From Paenibacillus sp. J45TS6 (GTDB lineage Bacteria > Bacillota > Bacilli > Paenibacillales > Paenibacillaceae): 64,000 nt of DNA. Location: positions 62,001 through 126,000 of the forward strand of contig NZ_BOSJ01000011.1 in assembly GCF_018403285.1 (NCBI RefSeq), given 5' to 3'. Position 1 is the first letter of the stretch; each line of letters starts with the position of its first letter. Below are positions 9,415-17,938 of the stretch, in pieces. Under the pieces are notes generated by a model, which did not search any database, was not told the origin of the DNA, and worked only from the letters and a program-made list of their open reading frames with translations. Made by a program: the position numbers and the translations under genes.

Positions 9415-10188
9415 TTACGCGCCAAGCCAACGTTTAAACATATGTTTTGTTGTGTCTTTGTTCATCTCCGCGATGGAAGTGGTGAGCGGAATTCCTTTTG
9501 GACAAGCGCGTACGCAGTTCTGAGAGTTACCACAGCCTTCGATACCACCGTCGTCCATGAGTGCATCCAGTCGTTCTTCCTTGTTCATCTCTCCTGTTGG
9601 GTGAGAATTAAACAGGCGAACCTGCGAAATGGCAGCAGGACCGATAAAGTCTGTTTTTTCATTTACGTTTGGACAAGCTTCAAGACATACACCGCATGTC
9701 ATACACTTCGACAGCTCGTAAGCCCACTGACGTTTCTTCTCAGGCATCCGAGGACCTGGACCCAGGTCATAGGTGCCATCAATTGGAATCCATGCCTTAA
9801 CGCGTTTGAGCGCTTTAAACATCCGGTCACGATCGATAACCAGGTCACGAACGACCGGGAAGGTCTTCATCGGCTCAAGTCTGATCGGTTGTTCGAGCTG
9901 ATCCACCAGCGCCGCACAAGCTTGGCGGGGTTTCCCGTTAATGACCATAGAACAAGCGCCACACACTTCTTCCAGACAGTTGGAATCCCAGCAGACAGGG
10001 GCAATTTGTTTGCCCTCTATGTTCACTGGGTTCCGCTGAATTTCCATCAAAGCACTAATTACGTTCATCCCCGGGCGGTACGGAAGCTCGAATTCTTCAT
10101 TATACGAAGCGGAATCCGGCTTATCTTGACGGGTAATAATAAACTTCACAGTTTTAGATGATTGTTTTGTCACCGTAGTTTCTGCCAT
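9415..10188 (-). CDS. sdhB: Succinate dehydrogenase iron-sulfur subunit
   Basis: SdhB carries electrons from the flavoprotein to the membrane cytochrome of complex II. The 257-residue sequence has the [2Fe-2S] cysteines C66, C71, C76, C79 and C91, then CMTCGVCLEACPN and CVRACPKGIP for the other two clusters. Length and motifs match the Bacillus type. It is the last gene of sdhCAB, 50 bases after sdhA, with its own terminator downstream. Confidence 0.96.
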   Translation of the reverse strand: MAETTVTKQSSKTVKFIITRQDKPDSASYNEEFELPYRPGMNVISALMEIQRNPVNIEGKQIAPVCWDSNCLEEVCGACSMVINGKPRQACAALVDQLEQPIRLEPMKTFPVVRDLVIDRDRMFKALKRVKAWIPIDGTYDLGPGPRMPEKKRQWAYELSKCMTCGVCLEACPNVNEKTDFIGPAAISQVRLFNSHPTGEMNKEERLDALMDDGGIEGCGNSQNCVRACPKGIPLTTSIAEMNKDTTKHMFKRWLGA

Positions 10189-10238
10189 GATGTTTCCCTC
10201 CTCACTTATTACTGCAAGATTGCTGCTGATATCCTGAC

Positions 10239-11981
10239 TTAGTCTTTAGAGTAGTCGCGAATACGCGGCGGAATGAGCGATACGTCAACATCCTCATAAG
10301 AAATCTTAGGTCCTTCTTTACTCCATGTAGCGATACTTGTTTTTAAGAAGTTTTCATCATCACGTTCTGGGAATTCCGGTTTGTAGTGCGCCCCGCGGCT
10401 TTCGTTACGCAATAAAGCACCCAGTGTCATCGCTTCAGACAGCTCAAGCATGTTCCAAAGTTGTCTTGTAAACGAAGCGCCCGCATTGTTCCAGCTCGAT
10501 GTATCGTTAACATTGATGTTCTTATAACGTTCTTTCAGTTCTTTAATCTTACCGATCGTTTGCTCAAGCTTGTTGTTGTGACGAACAACCGTCATGTTGT
10601 CTGTCATCCACTCGCCCAGCTCTTTATGAATAACATAGGCATTCTCGCTGCCTTGCATTTTAGTAATTTGATCATATTTCTCTGATTGTTGTTTTCTATA
10701 TCCATCAAAAACAGAAGAAGAAACATCTTGTGTCGATTTCTTCATTCCTTTGATGTATTCCACTGCTTTCGGTCCTGCAACCATGCCACCGTAGATCGCT
10801 GATACCAAAGAGTTTGCACCCAGTCGGTTTGCACCATGATATTGATATTCGCATTCACCGGCTGCAAACAAACCAGGGATATTTGTCATTTGGTTATAAT
10901 CCACCCACATGCCGCCCATAGAATAATGAACTGCAGGGAAAATTTTCATTGGAATTTTACGCGGGTCATCACCCATGAATTTCTCGTAAATTTCAATAAT
11001 TCCGCCGAGTTTTACATCCAGTTCCTTCGGATCTTTGTGAGACAGGTCAAGATAAACCATGTTCTCGCCATTGATTCCAAGCTTCTGACTAACGCACACA
11101 TCAAAAATCTCACGAGTCGCAATATCCCGCGGTACAAGGTTACCGTAAGAAGGATATTTCTCTTCAAGGAAATACCATGGCTTGCCGTCTTTATAAGTCC
11201 AGATTCGGCCGCCTTCACCACGCGCAGACTCAGACATCAGTCTTAGTTTGTCATCGCCAGGAATCGCAGTCGGGTGAATTTGAATGAATTCACCATTCGC
11301 ATAATTTACACCTTGTTGATACACAGCACTTGCAGCTGTTCCTGTGTTAATTACGGAGTTTGTTGTTTTACCGAAAATAATACCAGGGCCGCCTGTTGCA
11401 AGAATGGTTGCATCTGCTGCAAAAGTAACAACTTCCATGTTACGCAGATCCTGAGCTACGATTCCGCGGCACACTCCCTCATCATCCACAACAGCTTGTA
11501 GGAACTCCCAATGTTCATGCTTGGTTACGAGTCCTGCTGTCTCCCAGCGGCGTACTTGCTCATCCAGTGCATATAGGAGCTGTTGTCCTGTCGTTGCACC
11601 CGCGAACGCAGTACGGTGATGCTTCGTTCCACCAAAACGGCGGAAATCAAGAAGTCCTTCCGGCGTACGGTTAAACATAACACCCATCCGGTCCATCAAG
11701 TGGATAATACCCGGCGCAGCTTCACACATCGCTTTAACGGGTGGCTGGTTTGCCAGGAAGTCTCCGCCGTATACGGTGTCATCAAAATGTACCCAAGGTG
11801 AATCCCCTTCCCCTTTGGTATTAACGGCTCCGTTGATACCGCCCTGTGCACACACGGAGTGAGATCTTTTTACAGGTACGATCGAAAATAAATGTACATG
11901 GACGCCGGCTTCAGCTGCCTTAATGGTAGCCATTAAACCTGCCAGACCACCGCCCACTACGATAACGTTAGTTGTAGCCAA
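10239..11981 (-). CDS. sdhA: Succinate dehydrogenase flavoprotein subunit
   Basis: SdhA oxidises succinate to fumarate with covalently bound FAD. The 580-residue protein starts with the dinucleotide motif VVGGGLAGLMA. The FAD-attachment region is SHSVCAQGGINGA and KHHRTAFAGATTG, and the substrate region includes HPTAIPG and SARGEGG. The start is TTG with GGGAGAG upstream. It lies 23 bases after sdhC and 50 bases before sdhB. Confidence 0.96.
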   Translation of the reverse strand: MATTNVIVVGGGLAGLMATIKAAEAGVHVHLFSIVPVKRSHSVCAQGGINGAVNTKGEGDSPWVHFDDTVYGGDFLANQPPVKAMCEAAPGIIHLMDRMGVMFNRTPEGLLDFRRFGGTKHHRTAFAGATTGQQLLYALDEQVRRWETAGLVTKHEHWEFLQAVVDDEGVCRGIVAQDLRNMEVVTFAADATILATGGPGIIFGKTTNSVINTGTAASAVYQQGVNYANGEFIQIHPTAIPGDDKLRLMSESARGEGGRIWTYKDGKPWYFLEEKYPSYGNLVPRDIATREIFDVCVSQKLGINGENMVYLDLSHKDPKELDVKLGGIIEIYEKFMGDDPRKIPMKIFPAVHYSMGGMWVDYNQMTNIPGLFAAGECEYQYHGANRLGANSLVSAIYGGMVAGPKAVEYIKGMKKSTQDVSSSVFDGYRKQQSEKYDQITKMQGSENAYVIHKELGEWMTDNMTVVRHNNKLEQTIGKIKELKERYKNINVNDTSSWNNAGASFTRQLWNMLELSEAMTLGALLRNESRGAHYKPEFPERDDENFLKTSIATWSKEGPKISYEDVDVSLIPPRIRDYSKD

Positions 11982-12004
11982 TTCAGTTCACTCTCCCTTA
12001 AACC

Positions 12005-12667
12005 TCAGACTGTCTTCAATATTTGAATAAAAGCGGACGCTTCATCGAACTCCACGCCGCGGAATGCGAATAATGATGCGATAAACATAACGGAAACGAG
12101 TGCAAACATGCTCATACAAATATAAGAAGATACGCGCTGCGAACGTGGTCCGCGTGTGATCCCCCAGCTTACCAAGAAAGACCAAATACCGTTTGCAAAA
12201 TGGTATGATGCGGATACTACACTGATCAAATAGATAACAAAGAAGATTGGATTCATCACGATATCGTGCATCACACTGCCCAGCTGCTCATGTGTTACAT
12301 TCCCAAGAGCTACCTGAACTCGTGTCTCGTATAGATGCCAGATTACAAATACAAACGTAATGACACCGGAAATCCGCTGCAGAGTGTATCTCCAGTTACG
12401 TTCGTTACCAAAGCGTCCCACATTCGGTTTCGCCTGATAAGCAATATACAACCCGTAAACACCATGGAACAGAAGCGGCAGCCAAATTAAGAACATCTCC
12501 AGGACAATTACGAGCGGAAGACTGTTCAGAAAAGCAACCGAATCCTTAAACGCTTGCGGGCCGCCCTCAACGGCTGAAAAATTCGTGATTAAGTGCTCGA
12601 GGAAAAACAAGCTCAGCGGGATGACACCAAGAAGCGAGTGGAGCTTTCTCGAATAAAACCCTTTCAT
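12005..12667 (-). CDS. sdhC: Succinate dehydrogenase cytochrome b558 subunit
   Basis: SdhC is the di-heme membrane anchor that passes electrons to menaquinone. The 220-residue protein has about five transmembrane helices and several candidate axial histidines, for example in FFLEHLITN, FHGVYG, IWHLYET and ASYHFANG. It is the first gene of sdhCAB. The ATG has AAAGGGGAA upstream. A candidate palindromic operator lies in the divergent region shared with the LysR gene. Confidence 0.94.
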   Translation of the reverse strand: MKGFYSRKLHSLLGVIPLSLFFLEHLITNFSAVEGGPQAFKDSVAFLNSLPLVIVLEMFLIWLPLLFHGVYGLYIAYQAKPNVGRFGNERNWRYTLQRISGVITFVFVIWHLYETRVQVALGNVTHEQLGSVMHDIVMNPIFFVIYLISVVSASYHFANGIWSFLVSWGITRGPRSQRVSSYICMSMFALVSVMFIASLFAFRGVEFDEASAFIQILKTV

Positions 12668-12841
12668 AAATTGACGTTCCCCTTTCCCATGTACAGCGTT
12701 TTCATATTTTGAATTGAAAGATCACCGCATTACCCTTTGCGTACAAAGGGATCGACAAATTGCTCCATATTCCTACTTGTGAACAACTTGTGTCTTGTTT
12801 TATGTTACCTCTTTTTCTCTTATAATGGAATTGCAATATAA

Positions 12842-12857
12842 TTATTACATGTTATAA
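12842..12857. promoter_or_regulatory. Candidate LysR operator between sdhC and LysR gene
   Basis: The 16-mer TTATTACATGTTATAA is a near-perfect palindrome with a single symmetric mismatch. It lies about 56 bases upstream of the LysR start and just downstream of a TATAAT at 12815-12825. Its position between divergent genes fits an autoregulatory LysR-type site, but binding is inferred only. Confidence 0.4.
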
Positions 12858-12913
12858 CTAAAAGGTATAAGCATACATTCCTGATCCAAAGGATCTATTG
12901 GAGGTGCACGTAT

Positions 12914-13837
12914 ATGTTTGAAGAAATGCAAGCCTTTGCTACCGTTGTAGAACAATCCAGTCTGAATCAGGCATCCAAATTACTAAATCTATCCCAGCCG
13001 GCTTTATCACGCAAAATAGCCAAGCTCGAAGGTGAGCTTGGCGTGACACTCTTTAATCGGAAAGGAAAAAGGCTTGAACTGACAACCATCGGTCGTCTTA
13101 CTTATGATTTTGCACTGGAGCAGCGTCAGCATCAATTAAAATTTCTGCAGTCCTTGGCTCAGTTTAAGGATGACACCGACAGTATCATCACACTAGGAGC
13201 AAGTCTTACAACGCTTCAAACCACGCTGCCTCCCCTGATCTCGGCTTTTATGGATAACCATCCCCATGCAGAGATTAAGCTCGTCACAGGGAAAACACAT
13301 GAGATTGTATCGGCAGTAAGAGATCGGCGAGCGGATGTAGGCATCGTTGCTTCATCCATCAGTGAGCCAGGTCTAAATTGTTGTCCTTTATTTGAGGATC
13401 ATCTTGAACTTGTAGTCCCCAGCACTCATCCGCTGAGCGGAAAAGAATCGTTCATGGAAGATTTACAGAAACTGCCGATGATTACTTTTTCCAAGGGGAC
13501 ATGGTACCGTAAATTAACCGATGATCTGTTTCACCGAACAGGGATTATGCCTGACATTCGTATGGAGATTGATTCCTTTGAGGCTATTATCCGACTACTT
13601 CCTACTTGTAAAGCAGCTGCTCTACTCCCTAAATCCTATGTAAGACCGCAGCTACTGTTAGACAATGATCTTGTCACCGTTCAGATCGCCGAGCTGAAGC
13701 AGACGCTGCGTACGACCTGTATGATTTACGGAAAAAAAGAAGAGCTCAGCGCAACCGCCAAGCAGTGGATTCAGGAAACGACTGAATTTTTTGCATGCCC
13801 GCCGCTCACGATGATGCGTCTTCCTTTTACTCGTTAA
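12914..13837 (+). CDS. LysR-type transcriptional regulator next to sdhCAB
   Basis: The 307-residue protein has an N-terminal helix-turn-helix at about residues 18-37 (LNQASKLLNLSQPALSRKIA) and a LysR substrate-binding domain with an unremarkable length. The ATG has GGAGGTG eight bases upstream. It is divergent from sdhCAB, so control of succinate dehydrogenase is a reasonable guess by position. Its last 11 bases overlap the 3' end of the convergent KtrA-type gene. Confidence 0.9.
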   Translation: MFEEMQAFATVVEQSSLNQASKLLNLSQPALSRKIAKLEGELGVTLFNRKGKRLELTTIGRLTYDFALEQRQHQLKFLQSLAQFKDDTDSIITLGASLTTLQTTLPPLISAFMDNHPHAEIKLVTGKTHEIVSAVRDRRADVGIVASSISEPGLNCCPLFEDHLELVVPSTHPLSGKESFMEDLQKLPMITFSKGTWYRKLTDDLFHRTGIMPDIRMEIDSFEAIIRLLPTCKAAALLPKSYVRPQLLLDNDLVTVQIAELKQTLRTTCMIYGKKEELSATAKQWIQETTEFFACPPLTMMRLPFTR

Positions 13838-14492
13838 TTACTTCTTCTTCGAAACGATCAATATTGGAATGGGTACCGATAATGACCATAATATCTCCGC
13901 TGTTAATGGCATCAAGTGCAGTAGGGGCGATAATTACGCCATCTTTCTTTTGCAGAGCGACCACACTGCAATTGAAACGTGCTCTTGTATTTACCTCACT
14001 TAGAGTTTTACCGTTCAAATGCTCTGGAGCTGTAATTTCAACGATCGTGTAGTTATCCGACAGATCAATATAATCGAGCAGATTGGGAGTAACAAGCTGA
14101 TGAGCGACCCGCTTACCCATATCCCTTTCAGGATAAACTACACGATCGACTCCGAGCTTCTCCAGCGCCCTGCCGTGCAGTAAGGAAATTGCTTTAGCAA
14201 TGACTTTTTTTACACCGAGTTCTTTTAACAAAATCGCACTTAAAATACTCATCTGCACATCATCGCCAATAGCGACAATTCCGCAGTCAAAGTTTCGGAC
14301 ACCAAGCGAGCGCAGCATGTCCTCGTCTGAAGCATCCGCTACAACGGTATGAGTCAGCACATCACTCATGTCATTTACGATCTCTTCATTGCGGTCTATA
14401 CCGAGTACTTCATATCCTTTTTCAACGAGTTCCATTGCAAGGCTCGATCCAAAACGACCAAGCCCCACCACTACGAATTGTTGTTTCTTCAT
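13827..14492 (-). CDS. ktrA: Ktr potassium uptake regulatory subunit (KtrA/KtrC type)
   Basis: This 221-residue RCK protein is the cytoplasmic gating ring of a Ktr potassium transporter. The RCK_N domain starts with VVVGLGRFGSS (residues 7-17) and a conserved acidic residue after the second strand (GIDRNEE) for nucleotide binding. The C-terminal RCK_C domain is complete, which in B. subtilis KtrA and KtrC binds c-di-AMP. It follows the membrane subunit gene by 19 bases. Whether it is the A or C paralogue cannot be settled from sequence alone. Confidence 0.9.
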   Translation of the reverse strand: MKKQQFVVVGLGRFGSSLAMELVEKGYEVLGIDRNEEIVNDMSDVLTHTVVADASDEDMLRSLGVRNFDCGIVAIGDDVQMSILSAILLKELGVKKVIAKAISLLHGRALEKLGVDRVVYPERDMGKRVAHQLVTPNLLDYIDLSDNYTIVEITAPEHLNGKTLSEVNTRARFNCSVVALQKKDGVIIAPTALDAINSGDIMVIIGTHSNIDRFEEEVINE

Positions 14493-14511
14493 CTTTATAT
14501 TAATAACTCCC

Positions 14512-15852
14512 TTACCCTATAATGATCTTGCCTTCAGGGTGCCTGTATAGTTCTTTATTTTTTTTGCTAAGCGCGTAACCTAGTGTAATCGGACCAAGAC
14601 GACCGACAAACATCGTTAAACTGATCAATAATTTCCCAATCGTTGAGAGATCCGGTGTAAGTCCCATGGAGAGACCGACCGTCCCAAAGGCAGAAGTGGT
14701 TTCAAATAAGATTGCTAAAAACTGACTGTCTTCCGTTGTCGATAGAATCATCGTTACTCCGATAACCACCACCAAAGATAACATCGTAATCGTCAATGCT
14801 TTAAATATTCGTTCTTGCGGAATTCGATAACGGAACATCACCACATCATCTTGTCCTTTAACCATGGAGATAACTGCCCCTATAAGAATCGCAAATGTTG
14901 TAGTCTTGATCCCTCCGCCTGTTGAGCCCGGGGAAGCACCAATAAACATCAATATAATTATGAAAAACTGAGTTGCTTGCCGGAGTCCGGCAATATCGAC
15001 CGTATTCATGCCCGTTGTCCGAGTGGTTACTGACTGAAAGAATGAAGCGAGTATTTTGCCCCCCGCATCCATTTGTCCCAGTGTCCTAGGATTGGTAACC
15101 TCCAGAATAAAAAATACGACAGCTCCGAAAATAATGAGAAACGAAGTCACAGAAATGACTACTTTAGAATGTAAAGATAATTTTCTAATCTGACGTATTC
15201 CGACTAAATCAGACAAAACCACAAATCCAAGACCGCCAAGAATGATGATAGCCATACTAACGATATTGATGACCGGATCATTTACGTACAGGGTTAAACT
15301 GCGGAAATCGCCAAACAAATCAAACCCAGCATTATTAAACAAAGAGATCGAATGAAACACACCAAAATAGAGGGCTTTGCCAAACGGCATATCAAAAGAC
15401 CAGCGTATTGTTAAGATGAGTGCTCCAATCAACTCTATAGAAATAGAGTAAAATAATACTTTCCTTACCAGTTTTACAATGCCTTCTATCGAATTTTGAT
15501 TTAAAGCTTGCTGTAAAATAAGCCGTTCACGCAGGGATATCTTCCGCCGAAAGACAATCGCGATCAGAGTCGTCATTGTCATAAATCCCAGACCGCCAAG
15601 CTGAATGAGTACAGCAATCACCACTTGGCCAAATACAGAAAAATAATGTCCCGTATCCATTACGACAAGTCCAGTTACACATGTTGCCGATGTTGCCGTA
15701 AAAAAAGCATCTATAAATGCGATCCTTTCCCCTGTCGTATTAGCAATCGGAAGCATCAGCAGCAAAGTACCAACCATAATAATTGCTGCAAAGCCGAGCA
15801 CTAATATTTGAGGCGGGTTTAATTTAAAGATACGGGCAGTCATGTTAAACAC
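14512..15852 (-). CDS. ktrB: Ktr potassium uptake membrane subunit (KtrB/KtrD type)
   Basis: This 446-residue protein of the Trk/Ktr/HKT superfamily forms the ion pathway. Four pore-loop regions with a central glycine can be recognised, for example TSATCVTGLVV, FNNAGFDLFG, TTRTTGMNTV and TTSAFGTVGLS. The start is a GTG with GAGGTG seven bases upstream. The ATG four codons later would be too far from that site. It is co-transcribed with the RCK gene. A long leader of about 225 bases precedes it. Confidence 0.92.
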   Translation of the reverse strand: MFNMTARIFKLNPPQILVLGFAAIIMVGTLLLMLPIANTTGERIAFIDAFFTATSATCVTGLVVMDTGHYFSVFGQVVIAVLIQLGGLGFMTMTTLIAIVFRRKISLRERLILQQALNQNSIEGIVKLVRKVLFYSISIELIGALILTIRWSFDMPFGKALYFGVFHSISLFNNAGFDLFGDFRSLTLYVNDPVINIVSMAIIILGGLGFVVLSDLVGIRQIRKLSLHSKVVISVTSFLIIFGAVVFFILEVTNPRTLGQMDAGGKILASFFQSVTTRTTGMNTVDIAGLRQATQFFIIILMFIGASPGSTGGGIKTTTFAILIGAVISMVKGQDDVVMFRYRIPQERIFKALTITMLSLVVVIGVTMILSTTEDSQFLAILFETTSAFGTVGLSMGLTPDLSTIGKLLISLTMFVGRLGPITLGYALSKKNKELYRHPEGKIIIG

Positions 15853-15878
15853 ATGTTCACCTCATTCATTAGCTTCAA

Positions 15879-15971
15879 TTAAAAAGAGAACCTTTTCCGA
15901 GCAATTTGTATAGCTCTAGGTAATGGTTCCCCCTGTTTTTTCTTTTTAGGATTTATTCTGCCCATGACCAT
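15879..15971 (-). CDS. Possible 30-residue basic leader peptide upstream of ktrB
   Basis: The reading frame encodes a lysine- and arginine-rich peptide starting MVMGRINPKKKKQGEP and ending ARKRFSF. GGGGA lies nine bases before the ATG. It sits inside the presumed ktrB leader, 26 bases before the GTG start. The frame stays open for about 25 codons further upstream without a good start, so it could also be the remnant of a longer gene. No homologue is recognised. Chance cannot be excluded at this length. Confidence 0.3.
   Translation of the reverse strand: MVMGRINPKKKKQGEPLPRAIQIARKRFSF
15883..15940 (-). promoter_or_regulatory. Terminator-like hairpin in the ktrB leader
   Basis: On the minus strand GGGGGAACC pairs with GGTTC, with an inner GAGC/GCTC stem, and the structure is followed by TCTTTTTAATT. 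This is the shape of a rho-independent terminator placed about 30 bases before the ktrB start. It could act as an attenuator. The sequence does not show the conserved core of the c-di-AMP ydaO riboswitch. Confidence 0.45.
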
Positions 15972-16083
15972 AAGAAGTTCATCCCCGATTATAAGTCTTT
16001 CCCAATCATGAACACAAAATGAAAGAACCGATAATTTAAAAGAAATTCATTCAAATTAGCATAAATTCATCCATAAAGATTAG

Positions 16084-16111
16084 ATTATAAGACATTATTG
16101 TATATTTACAA
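16084..16111 (-). promoter_or_regulatory. SigA-type promoter for ktrBA
   Basis: On the minus strand TTGTAA (16111-16106) and TATAAT (16089-16084) are spaced by 16 bases. Transcription from here would give a leader of about 225 bases ahead of ktrB. Confidence 0.55.
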
Positions 16112-16228
16112 GCTTATAAAGGCTTTATCATAGATTTGCTCGATCCACTCGCTTTCACTAAGTGGCTATGCTATCTTTACAGTAAACTTATTATGGCGAT
16201 TTACCTGCAAATTACAAGGAGGAATAAC

Positions 16229-17938
16229 ATGAATCGAACAGGGCAACCCCTTGTGCTTACCCCCAATTTTAAGCGGCTTTGCGTGCTGGGAGCTATCGGC
16301 CTTATTTTGTTTGTTGTCTTTCAGATTTTACCAGGAACTGCGATGCAGTCCACTGAACAGCAGACACAGAAGGTGATTACAAAACAAGAAGCCTTTGAGG
16401 CAGCTCTGCCTTATGCACAGCAGCAAGTAGGAATTATAGCAGCCAATGTCTCATATGAAGATGTACTTGTCACCTATAAGTCTCACTCCGATCTCTACGG
16501 CTATCTGGTAGATAATAAGTTGCTTGTTTCTTATAACGAACAGTTTAAACAGCAATATCCTTATGATCTATACAGTGTAAGGATACCGGATTCAGAAGGC
16601 GGGCAGGTGACTGTCGATGTACATATGAATACGGGGATACCCGTTAGCTATACTCATGAGTCCCCTTCTTCTTCTTATGTGGACCCCGAAGTGCTTCCCG
16701 CATCTCAAGTAGAAGAAGCGCTGCTAATCAACCGAATGGCAGAAGGAGGTATTACCTTATCAGAAAAGCAGCAACTAGCTGCTCCCATCTTAGCCGCTGC
16801 AGGTTATACACCCAGTAAGCTGAACCTTAAAAATACGGATGAATCGGATACAGGCCTTATCTATACGGATCCTTCCATGAAAATTGGCGACTCTGTTCTT
16901 GAACTTCGATTCACCTTTGAGAATGGAGAAATACGTTCATATGAGCCTCAGTTCTCTGTTCCGGCAGCTCATACAGCCTATGTAGAAAAACAAACGTCTC
17001 AAGCCACCATAATGACGCTTGTCGGTTACGGTTTATTCACCTTACTGCTTGGTGTTCTAGCCATTGTCTACAGTGTCCGTACCCGAGCATACACCTCTTT
17101 TAAACGAGGAATCTGGCTATCCATTTTGTACTTCCTGTTTACCATGATCGGTACCTTTAACCTGCTTCCCACGTTTCAGGCAGAAGGCTATTCAACGGCG
17201 ATGCTTATCATACTGCTTAGTATACAAGCATTGTTTACACTGGCGATGACTTGTCTCGTGTACTTCTCCCTTGTGGCTGGTAATGGACTCTGGCGTAAAG
17301 AAGGAATGAATCTATGGCCGCAGGCCAATGAAGAAGGGTATGGACGTTATGTACTAAACAGTATGTTTTCCGGTTACCTCTGGGCATTCGCTTTGTTAGG
17401 GCTCCAATCCATCATTTTTATCTTTTTGGAAAAGGGTCTTGGTTCCTGGTCAACAACTGATGCAAGCCAGTCACCGTATAACATGCTCTATCCATGGCTT
17501 ATGCCTCTACTTGCTTGGATGGCTGGCATTGGAGAAGAAGCTGTATATCGTCTGTTCGGTATCCGTATGTTCAAAAAAATGGTGCGCAGCACCATTCTCG
17601 CAAGTCTGATCACTTCTGTGATCTGGGCAATGGGACATACGCTGTACCCGATCTATCCTGTCATTACAAGACCGATTGAACTTACCATTATCGGACTCGT
17701 GTTCAGCTTTATTATGATACGATACGGATTTATTACTTCCATGTTTAGTCACGTTATATTTAACAGCATTCTCATGGGAGTAAGCTTGATCATGATGATG
17801 GATACAGTAAATGTGTTCGCGGGTGTTTTCTGGATCATTCTTCCCGCTATTGTGGGTTACATTATATACCGATTTAATCCCGCACCTAAAAAAAAGAAGC
17901 CGTTATTCACGGCTCCTCATCTTGAAGAGAATCAATAA
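16229..17938 (+). CDS. CPBP-family intramembrane metalloprotease
   Basis: This 569-residue protein combines an N-terminal membrane anchor, an extracytoplasmic region of roughly 230 residues, and a C-terminal multi-helix CPBP (Abi/CAAX protease-like) domain. The glutamate motif EEAVYR is near residue 435, followed by MGHTLYP and FSHVIFN histidines, so all catalytic positions are present. The ATG at 16229 has AAGGAGG seven bases upstream and is preferred to 16136. Its 3' end overlaps convergent uvrC by 32 bases. The substrate is unknown. Confidence 0.85.
   Translation: MNRTGQPLVLTPNFKRLCVLGAIGLILFVVFQILPGTAMQSTEQQTQKVITKQEAFEAALPYAQQQVGIIAANVSYEDVLVTYKSHSDLYGYLVDNKLLVSYNEQFKQQYPYDLYSVRIPDSEGGQVTVDVHMNTGIPVSYTHESPSSSYVDPEVLPASQVEEALLINRMAEGGITLSEKQQLAAPILAAAGYTPSKLNLKNTDESDTGLIYTDPSMKIGDSVLELRFTFENGEIRSYEPQFSVPAAHTAYVEKQTSQATIMTLVGYGLFTLLLGVLAIVYSVRTRAYTSFKRGIWLSILYFLFTMIGTFNLLPTFQAEGYSTAMLIILLSIQALFTLAMTCLVYFSLVAGNGLWRKEGMNLWPQANEEGYGRYVLNSMFSGYLWAFALLGLQSIIFIFLEKGLGSWSTTDASQSPYNMLYPWLMPLLAWMAGIGEEAVYRLFGIRMFKKMVRSTILASLITSVIWAMGHTLYPIYPVITRPIELTIIGLVFSFIMIRYGFITSMFSHVIFNSILMGVSLIMMMDTVNVFAGVFWIILPAIVGYIIYRFNPAPKKKKPLFTAPHLEENQ

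Noticed and set aside
9370-10161. A 263-codon plus-strand frame opposite sdhB
   Set aside because: It is antisense to sdhB, lacks a ribosome binding site and shows no domain.
15853-16090. A c-di-AMP ydaO-type riboswitch upstream of ktrB
   Set aside because: The conserved core blocks of this class were not found on reading the leader, and the space after the GGGGGAACC segment is too short for the full fold.
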